A stretch of DNA of 64,000 bases from Pollutiaquabacter aromativorans (lineage in GTDB: Bacteria; Bacteroidota; Bacteroidia; AKYH767-A; 2013-40CM-41-45): positions 992,001 to 1,056,000 of the forward strand of contig CP185379.1 of the NCBI GenBank assembly GCA_049177215.1. The letters run 5' to 3'. How positions within the stretch are numbered: position 1 is the first letter of the stretch; each line of letters opens with the position of its first letter. Under the pieces are notes generated by a model. It ran no database searches, had not been told where the DNA came from, and worked only from the letters and a program-made list of their open reading frames with translations. Made by a program: the position numbers and the translations under genes. Below are positions 19,701 to 26,604 of the stretch, piece by piece.

Positions 19701-21500
19701 GGATACCAGCGTAACATTGTACGTGCCGGGAGAAGCGTAGGTATGGGTGGGGTTTTGAAGGGTGGAACTTCCGCCATCACCGAATGTCCAGTTCCAGGAA
19801 GTGCCGGCAGGACTCGTCTGGTCCGTGAAGCTTACGTTGCTGTTGACGCAGGCGCTGGTCGCGGTAAAGGCCGCTACCGGCGGCGGGGCTATGACGATCG
19901 TTTGCGTCACCGTGTCGGTGCATCCCAACGAGTTTTCAATGACCAGGGAGACATCATAGGTACCCGGAGTTGAATATTGGTGGGTTGGATTTTGCTGCGT
20001 ACTTCCGCTGCCGTCACCGAAATCCCAGATCCAACTGAAGATAATGCCACCGGGAGTGGTGGATTGATCGGTAAATTGAATGGGGGTATTCAGACAGCTC
20101 GTGGCGGAATGTGTAAAGTCGGCTACCGGGATGAAGGGCATGGTAACCACCACGGTGTCGGTTGCGGTACAGGTACCATTCGATGCGGTTACCCACCAGG
20201 TTCCGGCACCCACGGTAATGGACTGCATCGTCGAACCGTTGTTCCACAAGTAGGTGTAGGGACCGCCGCCGCTTGCATTGGCGGTCAGCGTGGCGAGGTC
20301 GGAACAGGCGATCGACTGGTCCGGACCGGCATTCACGGAGATACCGATCACATGGATGGTATAGGCATAGGTCTGTGAACCGTAGTACGGACAAGCGTCA
20401 TCGCGTACGGTAGCAGTGAACGTATAGCTGTTGCCGATTTCTGCACTGGTAGGTGTCCAGCAGAAAGTGGCGGTAGGCCTTGGGCCGGAGGAGGTGGTAA
20501 AAGTCGCACCGGGAATGGCATCGTCCCAGGTGACAGTCAGATTCTGACCGGCGTCGGGATCAGACGAGAAGATGTCGAAGCAGGTCTGTGCATTGGCACA
20601 AACGGTGATATCGAAATTATTCGTCCCGTTGATGCCGGATAATGAAGGCAGGTTGTTCGCGCAGTTCATGACCGTGATCTGAATGTCACGTTCCACGGAG
20701 CCGATCAGTTGACCGTTACGGTATTCCTGCACGAGCACGGCCATCACCGTAACTTCCAGCGCTTGTGGCGTCATGCAGATATCGCCCGTTTGCGCGTCGA
20801 AGGAAGTGGTCGGGACCGAGTTCAATGGCTGGTAGGCATTGTACGGAGCGATGTAGTTGACATTCGTAGAGACGGTTTGCTTGGGCGTGATCAGCGAGTA
20901 AACCAGCGAGTCTCCGTCCGAATCGTAAGCGCCGTGGTTAAAGCAGAATTGCTGACCCAGACACACGAACGGTACCGGTTTGTTGGAGAAGGTAGGGGAG
21001 TTGTTACACGGCGTGACCAGGTTGTTGAGCGTCGCGTATATGTAGAAGGTGCTGGATCCCGGTGTGGTGATGTTGGTGATGGCCGCGTTCCGGCAGCAAA
21101 GCGAATAGCCGAAGACCCAGTCCGAGCATTGCATCGGAAGGGTCACGATACCGTCGTACACCCATTCCTGGATTCCGGTAAACGTACCGCCCTGACAGGT
21201 GGTAACAGAAGAGGAACAGGCTGGTGTCACTTCCTGTCCGGTGCCAGGACGAGGATAGCAGGTCACGCTCAGGCTTTGTCCACAGGATGGAGAATTGATG
21301 GTGACCAACGGAGCCGAAGGAGCGTTGATTCCGATACAATCCCGATAAAAGGAAACCGTAACCCGATAGGTGTTTCCACCAAGGCATTGATACGTCAGGT
21401 CTGCACCCATGGAATGACTGGCGTACGCTTCCTGCACCGGGAAGGCGAGGATCGTAAGCAGTATCGTGGTTTGCATCCAGCGGAGTAATCCTTTGCTCAT
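13791..21500 (-). CDS. Giant PKD/Ig-repeat surface protein with gliding-motility type B sorting domain
   Basis: 2569 residues. A signal peptide (about 1-28) is followed by an N-terminal module (about 28-290, HSMGADLTYQCLGGNTYRV, Cys-rich) common in gliding-motility-associated proteins, and a cadherin-like stretch (to about 385). By eye I count 11 Ig-like repeats (pattern NAGADQTIC...SASGGTTY.W) and 16 PKD repeats of about 82 residues (W.FGDG...P.H.Y..PGTY.V.L.V.S..GC.D). Almost every repeat has one Cys near its start and one near its end, suggesting one disulfide per module. The end (LFAPNCFTPNGDGINE ... YVYKIKGWG) is the CHU_C/TIGR04131-type type B T9SS domain. Proteins of this build are exported adhesins resembling SprB. 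The gene is monocistronic with a 3' terminator. Confidence 0.93.
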   Translation of the reverse strand: MSKGLLRWMQTTILLTILAFPVQEAYASHSMGADLTYQCLGGNTYRVTVSFYRDCIGINAPSAPLVTINSPSCGQSLSVTCYPRPGTGQEVTPACSSSVTTCQGGTFTGIQEWVYDGIVTLPMQCSDWVFGYSLCCRNAAITNITTPGSSTFYIYATLNNLVTPCNNSPTFSNKPVPFVCLGQQFCFNHGAYDSDGDSLVYSLITPKQTVSTNVNYIAPYNAYQPLNSVPTTSFDAQTGDICMTPQALEVTVMAVLVQEYRNGQLIGSVERDIQITVMNCANNLPSLSGINGTNNFDITVCANAQTCFDIFSSDPDAGQNLTVTWDDAIPGATFTTSSGPRPTATFCWTPTSAEIGNSYTFTATVRDDACPYYGSQTYAYTIHVIGISVNAGPDQSIACSDLATLTANASGGGPYTYLWNNGSTMQSITVGAGTWWVTASNGTCTATDTVVVTMPFIPVADFTHSATSCLNTPIQFTDQSTTPGGIIFSWIWDFGDGSGSTQQNPTHQYSTPGTYDVSLVIENSLGCTDTVTQTIVIAPPPVAAFTATSACVNSNVSFTDQTSPAGTSWNWTFGDGGSSTLQNPTHTYASPGTYNVTLVSTSAGGCIDTVVNPVTVFPLPAINAGADQTICAGASTTLSASGGTTYTWNPGGNTGGTITVSPTTGTTYVVIGTDANGCSISDTIRVSVTALPRIAAGADVAICAGNAATLNASGGNSYVWYPGGFTGPTISVDPSVSTSYTVVGTDAFGCTNSDTVDVAVNSLPVATISPDVDICQGGSATLTAGGGSTYTWTPTGSTTGTITVNPGSSTTYNVQVSDGNGCSTTASVNVNVHSLPPVNLQSSFLCAGSVTTLDAGPGSVSYYWTPTGDTTRTLSVSTGGTYAVTLTDAWGCTTTASATINVGSSITINLGNVSFCQGDSATLDAGYSGMNYQWSTGATTQAISVNTPGSYSVIVTDNSGCSGSIAVTANVNPLPVVSFSATSACLGSATIFTNTSSIGSGSISSYSWNFGNGDTTLASNPSETYAAAGTYSVSLTATSVNGCISSITQPVQVNPLPVAAFTAPGACAGSPTTFTDNSSVSSGNIVTYAWNFGDGNNSNAHNPVHSYSSPGNYTVDLTVTTAGGCTSSSTQTVAIHEIPVAGFVANPVCIGSPMTFANSSTIGAGSITSWSWDFNDASTSTQSTPSHTYGTPGTYQVSLIAVSNQGCADTISQAVTVNALPVVSAGADRQLCPGGSVNLSASGGTSYLWAPGAQTTASITVTPSANTTYTVQVTDANGCSASDQVNVSIYPQPIANAGVDPSICIGATTMLTASGGTTYQWSPGGQTSASITVQPNTTTQYILTATDGNGCQATDTVRVTVNNLPAVNAGPDYSICNGSSIALTASGAQNYQWQPTGTSGSTLIVTPGTNSTYVVTGTDNNGCQARDTVRVTVNPIPTVVLYPTFVCAGFSTDLDAGNPGATYMWSTGETTQTISVSDSGSFSVVVTSPFGCSALAATQVTVGGSISGTPTNTAICSGQNTILNAGNPGATYLWSTGSTAQSISTGTAGLYYVTITDPNGCSATIVHNVAVNPLPVAQFAAPAVCAGASLNFTNQSTISSGSIASYAWTFGNGTGSTQQQPTNTYTNPGSYTVSLTVTSATGCSASVSGPVTIHPNPQAAFSTTPVCRGNQTQFADQSTVSSGTITGWTWSFGDNQTSTVAAPGHSYSNAGTYVATLVVTSNFGCRDTVTSTALVHELPQAAFSTQNACAQSTVPFVNNSTSSDGSITGYAWNLGDGNTSTLASPIHAYAGDGNFTAQLVVTTQYGCTDTVNRTLTMYPIPEAQFSLPPACAQSGTPITNTTTVSSGSIASWYWMFGDNAVSSSQQPNHAYNADGTYTVTLVATSDRGCRDTAHQSVTIFPLPIAQFSAADVCQGAETDFLDQSSVSSGSILNWNWTFGDNSSSTLGTPVHIYGGAGTYPVQLTVTTNNGCTDVFASNVNIFPNPVAAFTSTNVCFGGANQLTNLSYLPGGGSVNSSWTFSDGTTSNLANPSHTFPAPGGYQVALTVTSQHGCSSTISDLMAVYVGPEARFSTQDNCFGVTTQFTDQTTAQDGTIASWNWNFGDGTTSSQRNPSHTYTNPGQYTVTLTTVSTFGCDGDYLDSLEIYRKPQPDIMASNVCVGNPIQFADAGNSQTGGNVSYSWNLGNGVILNADSVNFTYLTPGNYDVTLTVTSDHGCVGTDLLRVNVYPNPSVSFTGNDVCESSTTLFANTTTITAGSVSQYVWSFGDGQTAVTPQASHTYQAAGTYPVVLTAVSNNGCMASSTGTVRVHPNPTVQLNSGYQGCAPLNAMLFDQSAITTGSITGWLWNFGDGAVSTDRNPTHLYTGSGSYDITLTVVTDHGCQASRMVPGLIRVYPQPLADFSMNASVLEDIAPTVQFVNQSQGYSAFQWQFGDGTVNTTDINPVHTYRDTGSYTALLITVNTYGCRDTILKSIEVRPVSTLFAPNCFTPNGDGINEVFKPVFTNMENIQVWVFDRWGKLLTSWDGIDGFWDGYYEGRKCQTDTYVYKIKGWGIDGKYSEWVGHVSIIY

Positions 21501-21932
21501 GCCGCCTGTTTTTCAGTTTAGGAAGCCTGTCACGGTGCTTCCTGCTTTCACACCTTAAAACTATTGCGGCGCTTTCCCTAAGTATTTTGAATGAGTTGAA
21601 TACTAGTCAGTTGTAAGGTTTTACCGGAAACGTATGTTTAACCAGACTGAATGGTGTCATTTTGAATTGAAAACTGGAATCGGTTGATTGGCTGAAGGAA
21701 GAGTGGTTGCAAGAAATCGTTCGTTAATGCCTGAAACCTCCGAATACGGGCCTGTTTTCCGCATTTATTCTTTTGCGAAACCAGTCCCGGTCCTAAGGGG
21801 TCAAACTTTTTGATACATTTGCGACCTGATTTTTCAGCCGCAACCCCATTGCAGGCAGGAAAATGCAGTGAATAGAACGTCAGATGCTCGACGTTCAAAA
21901 GGTCCGGGAACCCTGGTTTTCGGCCGGTTTTT
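21501..21932. other. Intergenic region between the giant gene and tRNA-Pro
   Basis: 432 bases without a convincing gene. On the minus strand a box TAGTTTTA lies about 70 bases before the giant gene start and may be its promoter. On the plus strand TACATTTG at 21814-21821 is a perfect -7 box about 110 bases before tRNA-Pro. An 86-codon minus-strand frame at 21638-21898 has no protein-like features. Confidence 0.5.
21814..21821 (+). promoter_or_regulatory. -7 promoter box upstream of tRNA-Pro
   Basis: TACATTTG matches TAnnTTTG exactly. It would start a transcript carrying a leader of about 105 bases before the mature tRNA. A promoter nearer the tRNA was not seen. Confidence 0.45.
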
Positions 21933-22009
21933 CGGGGTGTAGCGTAGCCTGGTAGCGCGCCAGCATGGGGTGCTGGAGGCCGTGGGTTCGAATCCCGCCA
22001 CCCCGACCA
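21933..22009 (+). tRNA. tRNA-Pro (anticodon GGG)
   Basis: 77 bases fold as a full cloverleaf: acceptor CGGGGTG/CACCCCG, D arm with GG in the loop, anticodon stem CCAGC/GCTGG around loop ATGGGGT, five-base variable loop, T arm GTGGG/CCCGC with TTCGAAT. T33 precedes GGG, giving anticodon GGG, and G37 fits tRNA-Pro. The C1-G72 pair is typical of bacterial tRNA-Pro. The 3' CCA is encoded (22007-22009). Confidence 0.95.
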
Positions 22010-22015
22010 GATTCA

Positions 22016-22045
22016 GGAATAGGCCAGTTTGTTCTGGCCTATTCC
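22016..22045 (+). terminator. Terminator after tRNA-Pro
   Basis: A perfect 12-bp stem (22016-22027 GGAATAGGCCAG against 22034-22045) with a six-base loop follows the tRNA by 6 bases. The downstream sequence ATTTGTTTA is T-rich rather than a clean T-run. It separates the tRNA from terC. Confidence 0.7.
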
Positions 22046-22060
22046 ATTTGTTTACTGCTG

Positions 22061-22795
22061 ATGCTGCTATCCCTCTTCACTGCCGAAGGCATGATCGGAC
22101 TGGTTACCCTGGTCCTGTTGGAGATCGTGCTGGGTATCGATAACATCATTTTCATCGCCATCCTCACCGGCTACCTGCCGAAGAAGGACCAGCAGCGTGC
22201 CCGCGCCCTTGGTCTTACCATGGCCATGGTATTTCGAATCGTCTTGTTGTTGGGGATCTCCTGGCTGGTGCACCTGACGGAACCTTTATTCCAGGTAGGA
22301 CCGCTTTCGCCGAGCGGACGAGATCTGATCTTGTTTGCAGGCGGTGTATTTCTGGTGTTCAAGACACTTAAAGAGATCATTCATAAACTTTCCGCACCGG
22401 AGTTGGATGAAAATGGAAAGGTGATCAAGGAAAAGAAGCTGACGGTCACGCAAGCCATTCTGCAGATCGCGTTGATCGATATCGTTTTCTCTTTTGATTC
22501 TATCCTCACAGCCGTTGGACTGAGCAGTGACTTGCAGGTCATGATTACCGCGGTAGTGATTTCGATGATCGTGATGTTGTTGTTCGCGCCCTATGTAAGC
22601 AACTTCATCAACAAGTATCCTACGATCAAGATGCTGGCCCTCGCGTTCCTGGTTTGTATCGGTGGACTCTTGATCGTTGAGGCGTTTCATCTCCATATCG
22701 AGAAGAGCTATGTGTATGTGGCCATGGGATTCTCGCTCATTGTGGAGATGCTCAACATTCGCCTGCGGCAGTTACATCGTGGATCTTCTCATTGA
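22061..22795 (+). CDS. TerC family integral membrane protein
   Basis: 244 residues from MLLSLFTAEGMIGLVTL. About seven transmembrane segments carry the family motifs EIVLGIDNIIFIAI and IVFSFDSILTAVG, whose conserved acidic residues are thought to bind metal. TerC proteins are linked to tellurium resistance and, in better-studied members, to manganese export that supports metalation of secreted proteins. The open frame runs back into the tRNA gene, but the part before this ATG lies inside the tRNA and its terminator and cannot be coding. The exact substrate in this organism is not known. Confidence 0.9.
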   Translation: MLLSLFTAEGMIGLVTLVLLEIVLGIDNIIFIAILTGYLPKKDQQRARALGLTMAMVFRIVLLLGISWLVHLTEPLFQVGPLSPSGRDLILFAGGVFLVFKTLKEIIHKLSAPELDENGKVIKEKKLTVTQAILQIALIDIVFSFDSILTAVGLSSDLQVMITAVVISMIVMLLFAPYVSNFINKYPTIKMLALAFLVCIGGLLIVEAFHLHIEKSYVYVAMGFSLIVEMLNIRLRQLHRGSSH

Positions 22796-22902
22796 GCCTT
22801 GATTTTTCCGTAAACGGGAGATTTCAGGCTTTTCATTCCTTTTTAATGACAATTTGGTCGTGTGAAGTGCGTTAATGTGCTTCATTTTCAGGTAATTTCT
22901 GT

Positions 22903-22910
22903 TAGATTTG
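22903..22910 (+). promoter_or_regulatory. -7 promoter box of the UspA-antiporter operon
   Basis: TAGATTTG is an exact TAnnTTTG match located 24 bases before the ATG at 22935. A TTG inside the box is in frame with the gene, but using it as the start codon would put the promoter inside the coding region, which argues for the ATG. Confidence 0.65.
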
Positions 22911-22934
22911 TCTGAACCCGTCAATCCGACGACC

Positions 22935-23813
22935 ATGATCAAAGGACGCGCCCCGTTTCCCTTCGAGACCATTGCCCTTGCATTGGCCTTTTCTCCGCGC
23001 TTGGAAGCCCTGATCGCTGAAACTGCCCGATTGGCCCAGTTGCATCAGGCGAAGGCGCTATTCATCCACGTCGGGAAGAAAACTCCCGAAAAGCAACGGC
23101 AATTGGCTGGTTTCCTGAATCACTATGGTTTCAATGATTCGAACTCCGCTGTGATCTGGGAACAGGGACAGCCGGTGGATGCGATCATCAAGGTTTGCAA
23201 GGAAAACGTCGTTGACTTGCTCATCATCGGTGCCCTGCAGAAGGAAAACATGTTGCAGTACTACATGGGCTCGGTTTCCAGGGAAGTCAGCCGGAAAGCG
23301 AAGTGCTCCGTCCTCATGATCACCGAACCCCGACTGCATCCGGTTTCGTTTCAACATGTCATCGTCAACGGTCATGAACACGCCAAGACGCTTTCGACCC
23401 TCGAAACTGCTTTGTACTTCGTCAAGAAGGAAGGTGCAGCGGAGTTGATGGTCGCTACCGAGGTCGACATTCCGGCCCTTAGCATGAGCCTTGCCAACGG
23501 TTCGACCGAAGAGGAGTTGGAGCAAGTCCATCACAATGTCATCCGGGAAGAAGAACTCCGCTGGGATCGAATGAAAGATCAATTGGATCCGGGCGCCGTT
23601 CAACTCCGGTTTCAGGCCATACCTGGTAAGAGTGGGCATACCATTCGTTCGTTCGCACTGGCCAGGAAAGCCGATCTGTTGATTGTGAACAGCCCGGACC
23701 ATCATCTAAGCATCTTCGACCGGATCTTCACGCACGATCTTGAATACCTGCTTTCCGACATGCCTTGCAGTCTGCTGATCGTTCATTCCCGAATGCCGGA
23801 ACAGCCCCTATGA
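22935..23813 (+). CDS. Tandem UspA-domain protein
   Basis: 292 residues from MIKGRAPFPFETIALAL. Two UspA-like alpha/beta domains are visible: about 10-140 (VVDLLIIGALQKEN, YYMGSVSREVSRKAKCSVLMI) and about 145-290 (HVIVNG...ADLLIVNSPDHH...LSDMPCSLLIVHS). The first half keeps an ATP-binding-like G...G.S....... pattern; the second is more diverged. The stop overlaps the antiporter start by four bases (ATGA), so the two are translationally coupled. Usp domains often regulate or are fused to CPA2 antiporters, so a regulatory role on the adjacent transporter is a reasonable inference. Confidence 0.8.
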   Translation: MIKGRAPFPFETIALALAFSPRLEALIAETARLAQLHQAKALFIHVGKKTPEKQRQLAGFLNHYGFNDSNSAVIWEQGQPVDAIIKVCKENVVDLLIIGALQKENMLQYYMGSVSREVSRKAKCSVLMITEPRLHPVSFQHVIVNGHEHAKTLSTLETALYFVKKEGAAELMVATEVDIPALSMSLANGSTEEELEQVHHNVIREEELRWDRMKDQLDPGAVQLRFQAIPGKSGHTIRSFALARKADLLIVNSPDHHLSIFDRIFTHDLEYLLSDMPCSLLIVHSRMPEQPL

Positions 23814-25045
23814 ACCTGACTCATCACGACATCGTCGTGTTGTTTCTTTCCATTGGAATCATCCTGCTGATCTCTCGGATACTGGCCGAGACCGGTCGCC
23901 GTTTCGGATTGCCGGTGGTGATGGGTGAGTTGATCGTCGGTATACTGTTGGGGCCAACGGTATTCGGATCGCTGGCTCCTGACCTGCAACAACAACTTTT
24001 CCCGACCAGTGGAAGCGGTGCCGTCGCGCTTGACGGGATCGTACAATTGTCGGTGGTCTTTCTGCTCTTTGTGGCAGGACTCGAGGTTCAACTGCCGATC
24101 GTACTGCGACAAGGCCGGCTGGCATTATTCACCAGCTTTTTTTCCCTGGTGATACCCTTCGCGCTCGGATTTTGGATCACCTGGCATTTCCCCGAATGGA
24201 TGGGCTATCACGCGGGACCGTCACGACTCGTCTACGCCTTGTTCATGGGTACCGCTTTGGCCATTTCAGCTCTCCCGGTCATTGCCAGGATCCTGATGGA
24301 TCTGAACCTTTACAAGACGCGGATCGGTATGCTGATCATGGCGGCTGCCATGTTCAGTGACCTGGCTGGCTGGCTCATCTTTTCCGTGGTACTGGCCCTG
24401 CTGGAGAACCGTGGAGTCGGGACCGATTTGGGTTTAACGATCTTATACATCTTCCTGTTCGGCATACTCATGCTGACGGTCGGACGTAAACTGCTCAACC
24501 GCTTCGTACCGTTTGCGCAGCACAAACTTTCCTGGCCCGGCGGGATTCTGGCTTTTGCCATGGGGTTTTGTCTGATTTGCGCCGCGTTTACAGCCAGTGT
24601 CGGCGTGCATGCGATCCTTGGGGCCTTCATCTTCGGTATCGCGCTGGGTGATTGCGTGCACTTACACGAACGGGCCCGGGAAATCATTCATCAGTTTATT
24701 ACGAACGTCTTTGCACCCTTGTTTTTTGTCAGCATCGGATTGAAAGTGAATTTTCTCGCGCACTTTGAACCGGTAACGGTACTACTGGTGCTGGTACTCG
24801 CTACGGCGGGGAAGTTGGTCGGATCCACAGGCGGTGCCTGGCTGGGCGGAATGGATTTCCGGAGTGCACTGGCTGTAGGCTTTGGCATGAACGCCCGGGG
24901 CGCTATGGAGATCATCCTGGGTACGCTTGCGTTTCAGGCCGGCTTGATAACGCCCGAAATTTTCGTCGCCCTGGTCGTTATGGCCTTGCTTACCAGTTTG
25001 AGTAGCGGACCGCTGATCAAAGCAACCTTATCCGGAAAGAATTGA
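23810..25045 (+). CDS. CPA2-type cation:proton antiporter
   Basis: 411 residues from MNLTHHDIVVLFLSIG, with about 12 hydrophobic segments and no soluble NAD-binding (TrkA-N) domain. Family signatures include GLPVVMGELIVGILLGPTVF, the discontinuous-helix region LAISALPVIARIL and the repeat LGAFIFGIALGD. Members exchange Na+ or K+ for H+ across the inner membrane. The start overlaps the UspA gene stop, and aroK begins one base after its stop, so the three are an operon. Ion specificity cannot be told from sequence. Confidence 0.88.
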   Translation: MNLTHHDIVVLFLSIGIILLISRILAETGRRFGLPVVMGELIVGILLGPTVFGSLAPDLQQQLFPTSGSGAVALDGIVQLSVVFLLFVAGLEVQLPIVLRQGRLALFTSFFSLVIPFALGFWITWHFPEWMGYHAGPSRLVYALFMGTALAISALPVIARILMDLNLYKTRIGMLIMAAAMFSDLAGWLIFSVVLALLENRGVGTDLGLTILYIFLFGILMLTVGRKLLNRFVPFAQHKLSWPGGILAFAMGFCLICAAFTASVGVHAILGAFIFGIALGDCVHLHERAREIIHQFITNVFAPLFFVSIGLKVNFLAHFEPVTVLLVLVLATAGKLVGSTGGAWLGGMDFRSALAVGFGMNARGAMEIILGTLAFQAGLITPEIFVALVVMALLTSLSSGPLIKATLSGKN

Positions 25046-25046
25046 C

Positions 25047-25562
25047 ATGAGAATCTACCTCCTCGGCTATATGGGAGCCGGTAAGAGCCATTTAGGAAAG
25101 ATACTCGCGGAGCGCTTGGGTTATTCCTTTGTTGACACGGACGCCATGGTTGAAGCGACAACAGGAAAATCAATTCGGCAGCTATTCGAAGAGCATGGGG
25201 AGGGCGCCTTTCGTATCGCGGAGCAGAAAGCATTGCATGCTACCGGGCAACAACCCGACCTGGTGGTAGCCACCGGTGGCGGATTGCCGACTTTCGCCGA
25301 TAACCTGGCATGGATGAACAATAACGGCATGACCGTTTACCTGCAGCTTTCGCCCGGAACCTTGTTTCATCGACTCGTGCGCGAACGGGAGCATCGACCA
25401 CTCCTGGCCGGCATTGGAGAGATCGACCTAATGGAAACCATTCACCGCCACCTGATCGAGCGGTCGCCGTATTATCAACAAGCCCGATTGGTGATCGACC
25501 CGGAGCAAGTCAGCGCCGGTGAATTAGTGGCGATGATCATGCACCGGCTTGACGGTGGTTAA
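25047..25562 (+). CDS. aroK: Shikimate kinase
   Basis: 171 residues. It has the P-loop GYMGAGKSHLG, the shikimate-binding aspartate region FVDTDAMVE, the arginine in AFRIAEQKAL, the Walker B-like ATGGGLP and the lid REREHRPLL. It phosphorylates shikimate at O3 in aromatic amino acid synthesis. It follows the antiporter stop by one base. Its 3' end overlaps the convergent phosphoribosyltransferase gene: both stop codons are contained in the self-complementary TTAA at 25559-25562, with no terminator between. Confidence 0.95.
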   Translation: MRIYLLGYMGAGKSHLGKILAERLGYSFVDTDAMVEATTGKSIRQLFEEHGEGAFRIAEQKALHATGQQPDLVVATGGGLPTFADNLAWMNNNGMTVYLQLSPGTLFHRLVREREHRPLLAGIGEIDLMETIHRHLIERSPYYQQARLVIDPEQVSAGELVAMIMHRLDGG

Positions 25563-26059
25563 GAGAGTTCGGCGACAGCGCTCTCGCCCTGGAACGTCAC
25601 CTGGACATGTTCCTGCAAGGTGGTTGCAAGGGAAAGCCCCACAAAGTCCGCGGCGATCGGGTACCGTCGATGATTACGATCGATCAGCACAACCGTTCGT
25701 AGTTTGCGTATGTCGGCACGGAGAAACGGTTTGAGCGCGTAGATCAGGGTCTTCCCGGAGTTCAGTACGTCGTCCACCAGCACAACCACTTTGTCTTGCA
25801 GCGCGGGAAGGGAGGGGGCGATCACCGGTTCGCCTACATCCTGGCTGTGTTTATCGATCTTCAGACTGAAGAGGTGCACCTGGAAAGGGGCGATCTTCCG
25901 CAGGGCCGCTGCAATGCGTTCTGCCAGCGGGTATCCATTCTGTAAGATGCCGATCAGCAGGATCTCTTTTTCCGTGTAATTGTCTTCGTACAACTGCCAG
26001 GCAAGTCGTTGAATGCGTTGCTCCGACTGGGTTGCGTTCAGGATGGTCGTGGCCTGCAT
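25559..26059 (-). CDS. PyrR-like phosphoribosyltransferase
   Basis: 166 residues. The PRPP-binding motif VVLVDDVLNSGKTL is clear, and the fold start (NATQSEQRIQRLAWQLYEDN, ILLIGILQNG) is that of PyrR/type I PRTases. PyrR family members in Firmicutes regulate pyrimidine genes and have weak uracil phosphoribosyltransferase activity; the role of Bacteroidota homologues is less clear. It is preceded by the NlpC/P60 gene start region on the same strand (stop at 26064 to start at 26059, 4 bases) and converges on aroK. Confidence 0.85.
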   Translation of the reverse strand: MQATTILNATQSEQRIQRLAWQLYEDNYTEKEILLIGILQNGYPLAERIAAALRKIAPFQVHLFSLKIDKHSQDVGEPVIAPSLPALQDKVVVLVDDVLNSGKTLIYALKPFLRADIRKLRTVVLIDRNHRRYPIAADFVGLSLATTLQEHVQVTFQGESAVAELS

Positions 26060-26063
26060 GGGG

Positions 26064-26594
26064 TCAGTTGGTTTTGAGCCGACCGGCTGAATAGAAGTAC
26101 TTTCGGTAATAGTCCTCCGACAGATCGGAAATGATCACGCCGCGTTGCACGCTGGCATGCGCGAACTTGTTTTGGCCGAGGTAGATCCCGACATGAGAAA
26201 CGCGGCTTTTCCGGATCTTGAAAAAGACCAGGTCGCCTTCCCGCAATTCATCTTCCCGGATCTTTACCGTGTTTTTATGAATATCGCGGGAACTGCCTGC
26301 GAGAATTTTATCGTAAACGTCCTTATATACCTGGCAAACGAATCCGGAGCAGTCGATGCCGTTCATCGTTTCCCCGGAATAACGATACGGCGTTCCCAGC
26401 CACTGCTTCACTTTTTCATACAGGCGGGGATTGTTGATGTAATCGATGTTGTAACCCAGACTGTTGGAATAGATGAAACACCATTCCAGTTGCTGCTGTT
26501 CGGGATCGGTATCCTGTCCGGGCAACAGCCGGGGCGTTGCAGCCGATAAGGACATGGAAAGCAGAAAAGCGCAGAAAAGGGGTACGCGGTACAT
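26064..26594 (-). CDS. Secreted NlpC/P60 (C40) peptidase
   Basis: 176 residues from MYRVPLFCAFLLSMSLSAA, which is a signal peptide. The C40 domain occupies the C-terminal two-thirds, with nucleophile Cys in GIDCSGFVCQ and the histidine region SHVGIYLGQNKFAHAS. Such enzymes cut peptidoglycan stem peptides (gamma-D-Glu-diaminopimelate) in the periplasm. A longer frame begins inside the 3' end of rlmD, but its extra 16 residues would displace the signal peptide. The chosen ATG lies 10 bases after the rlmD stop, and the phosphoribosyltransferase gene follows closely, so rlmD, this gene and the PRTase form an operon. Confidence 0.9.
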   Translation of the reverse strand: MYRVPLFCAFLLSMSLSAATPRLLPGQDTDPEQQQLEWCFIYSNSLGYNIDYINNPRLYEKVKQWLGTPYRYSGETMNGIDCSGFVCQVYKDVYDKILAGSSRDIHKNTVKIREDELREGDLVFFKIRKSRVSHVGIYLGQNKFAHASVQRGVIISDLSEDYYRKYFYSAGRLKTN

Positions 26595-26604
26595 GCCTGC
26601 TAAG

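Noticed and set aside
21638..21898. An 86-codon minus-strand frame in the spacer before tRNA-Pro
   Set aside because: The composition is not protein-like, there is no promoter or conserved motif, and a plus-strand -7 box lies within it.
21965..22060. Upstream extension of the TerC reading frame
   Set aside because: It starts inside the tRNA-Pro gene and crosses its terminator; the TerC family begins at the ATG at 22061.
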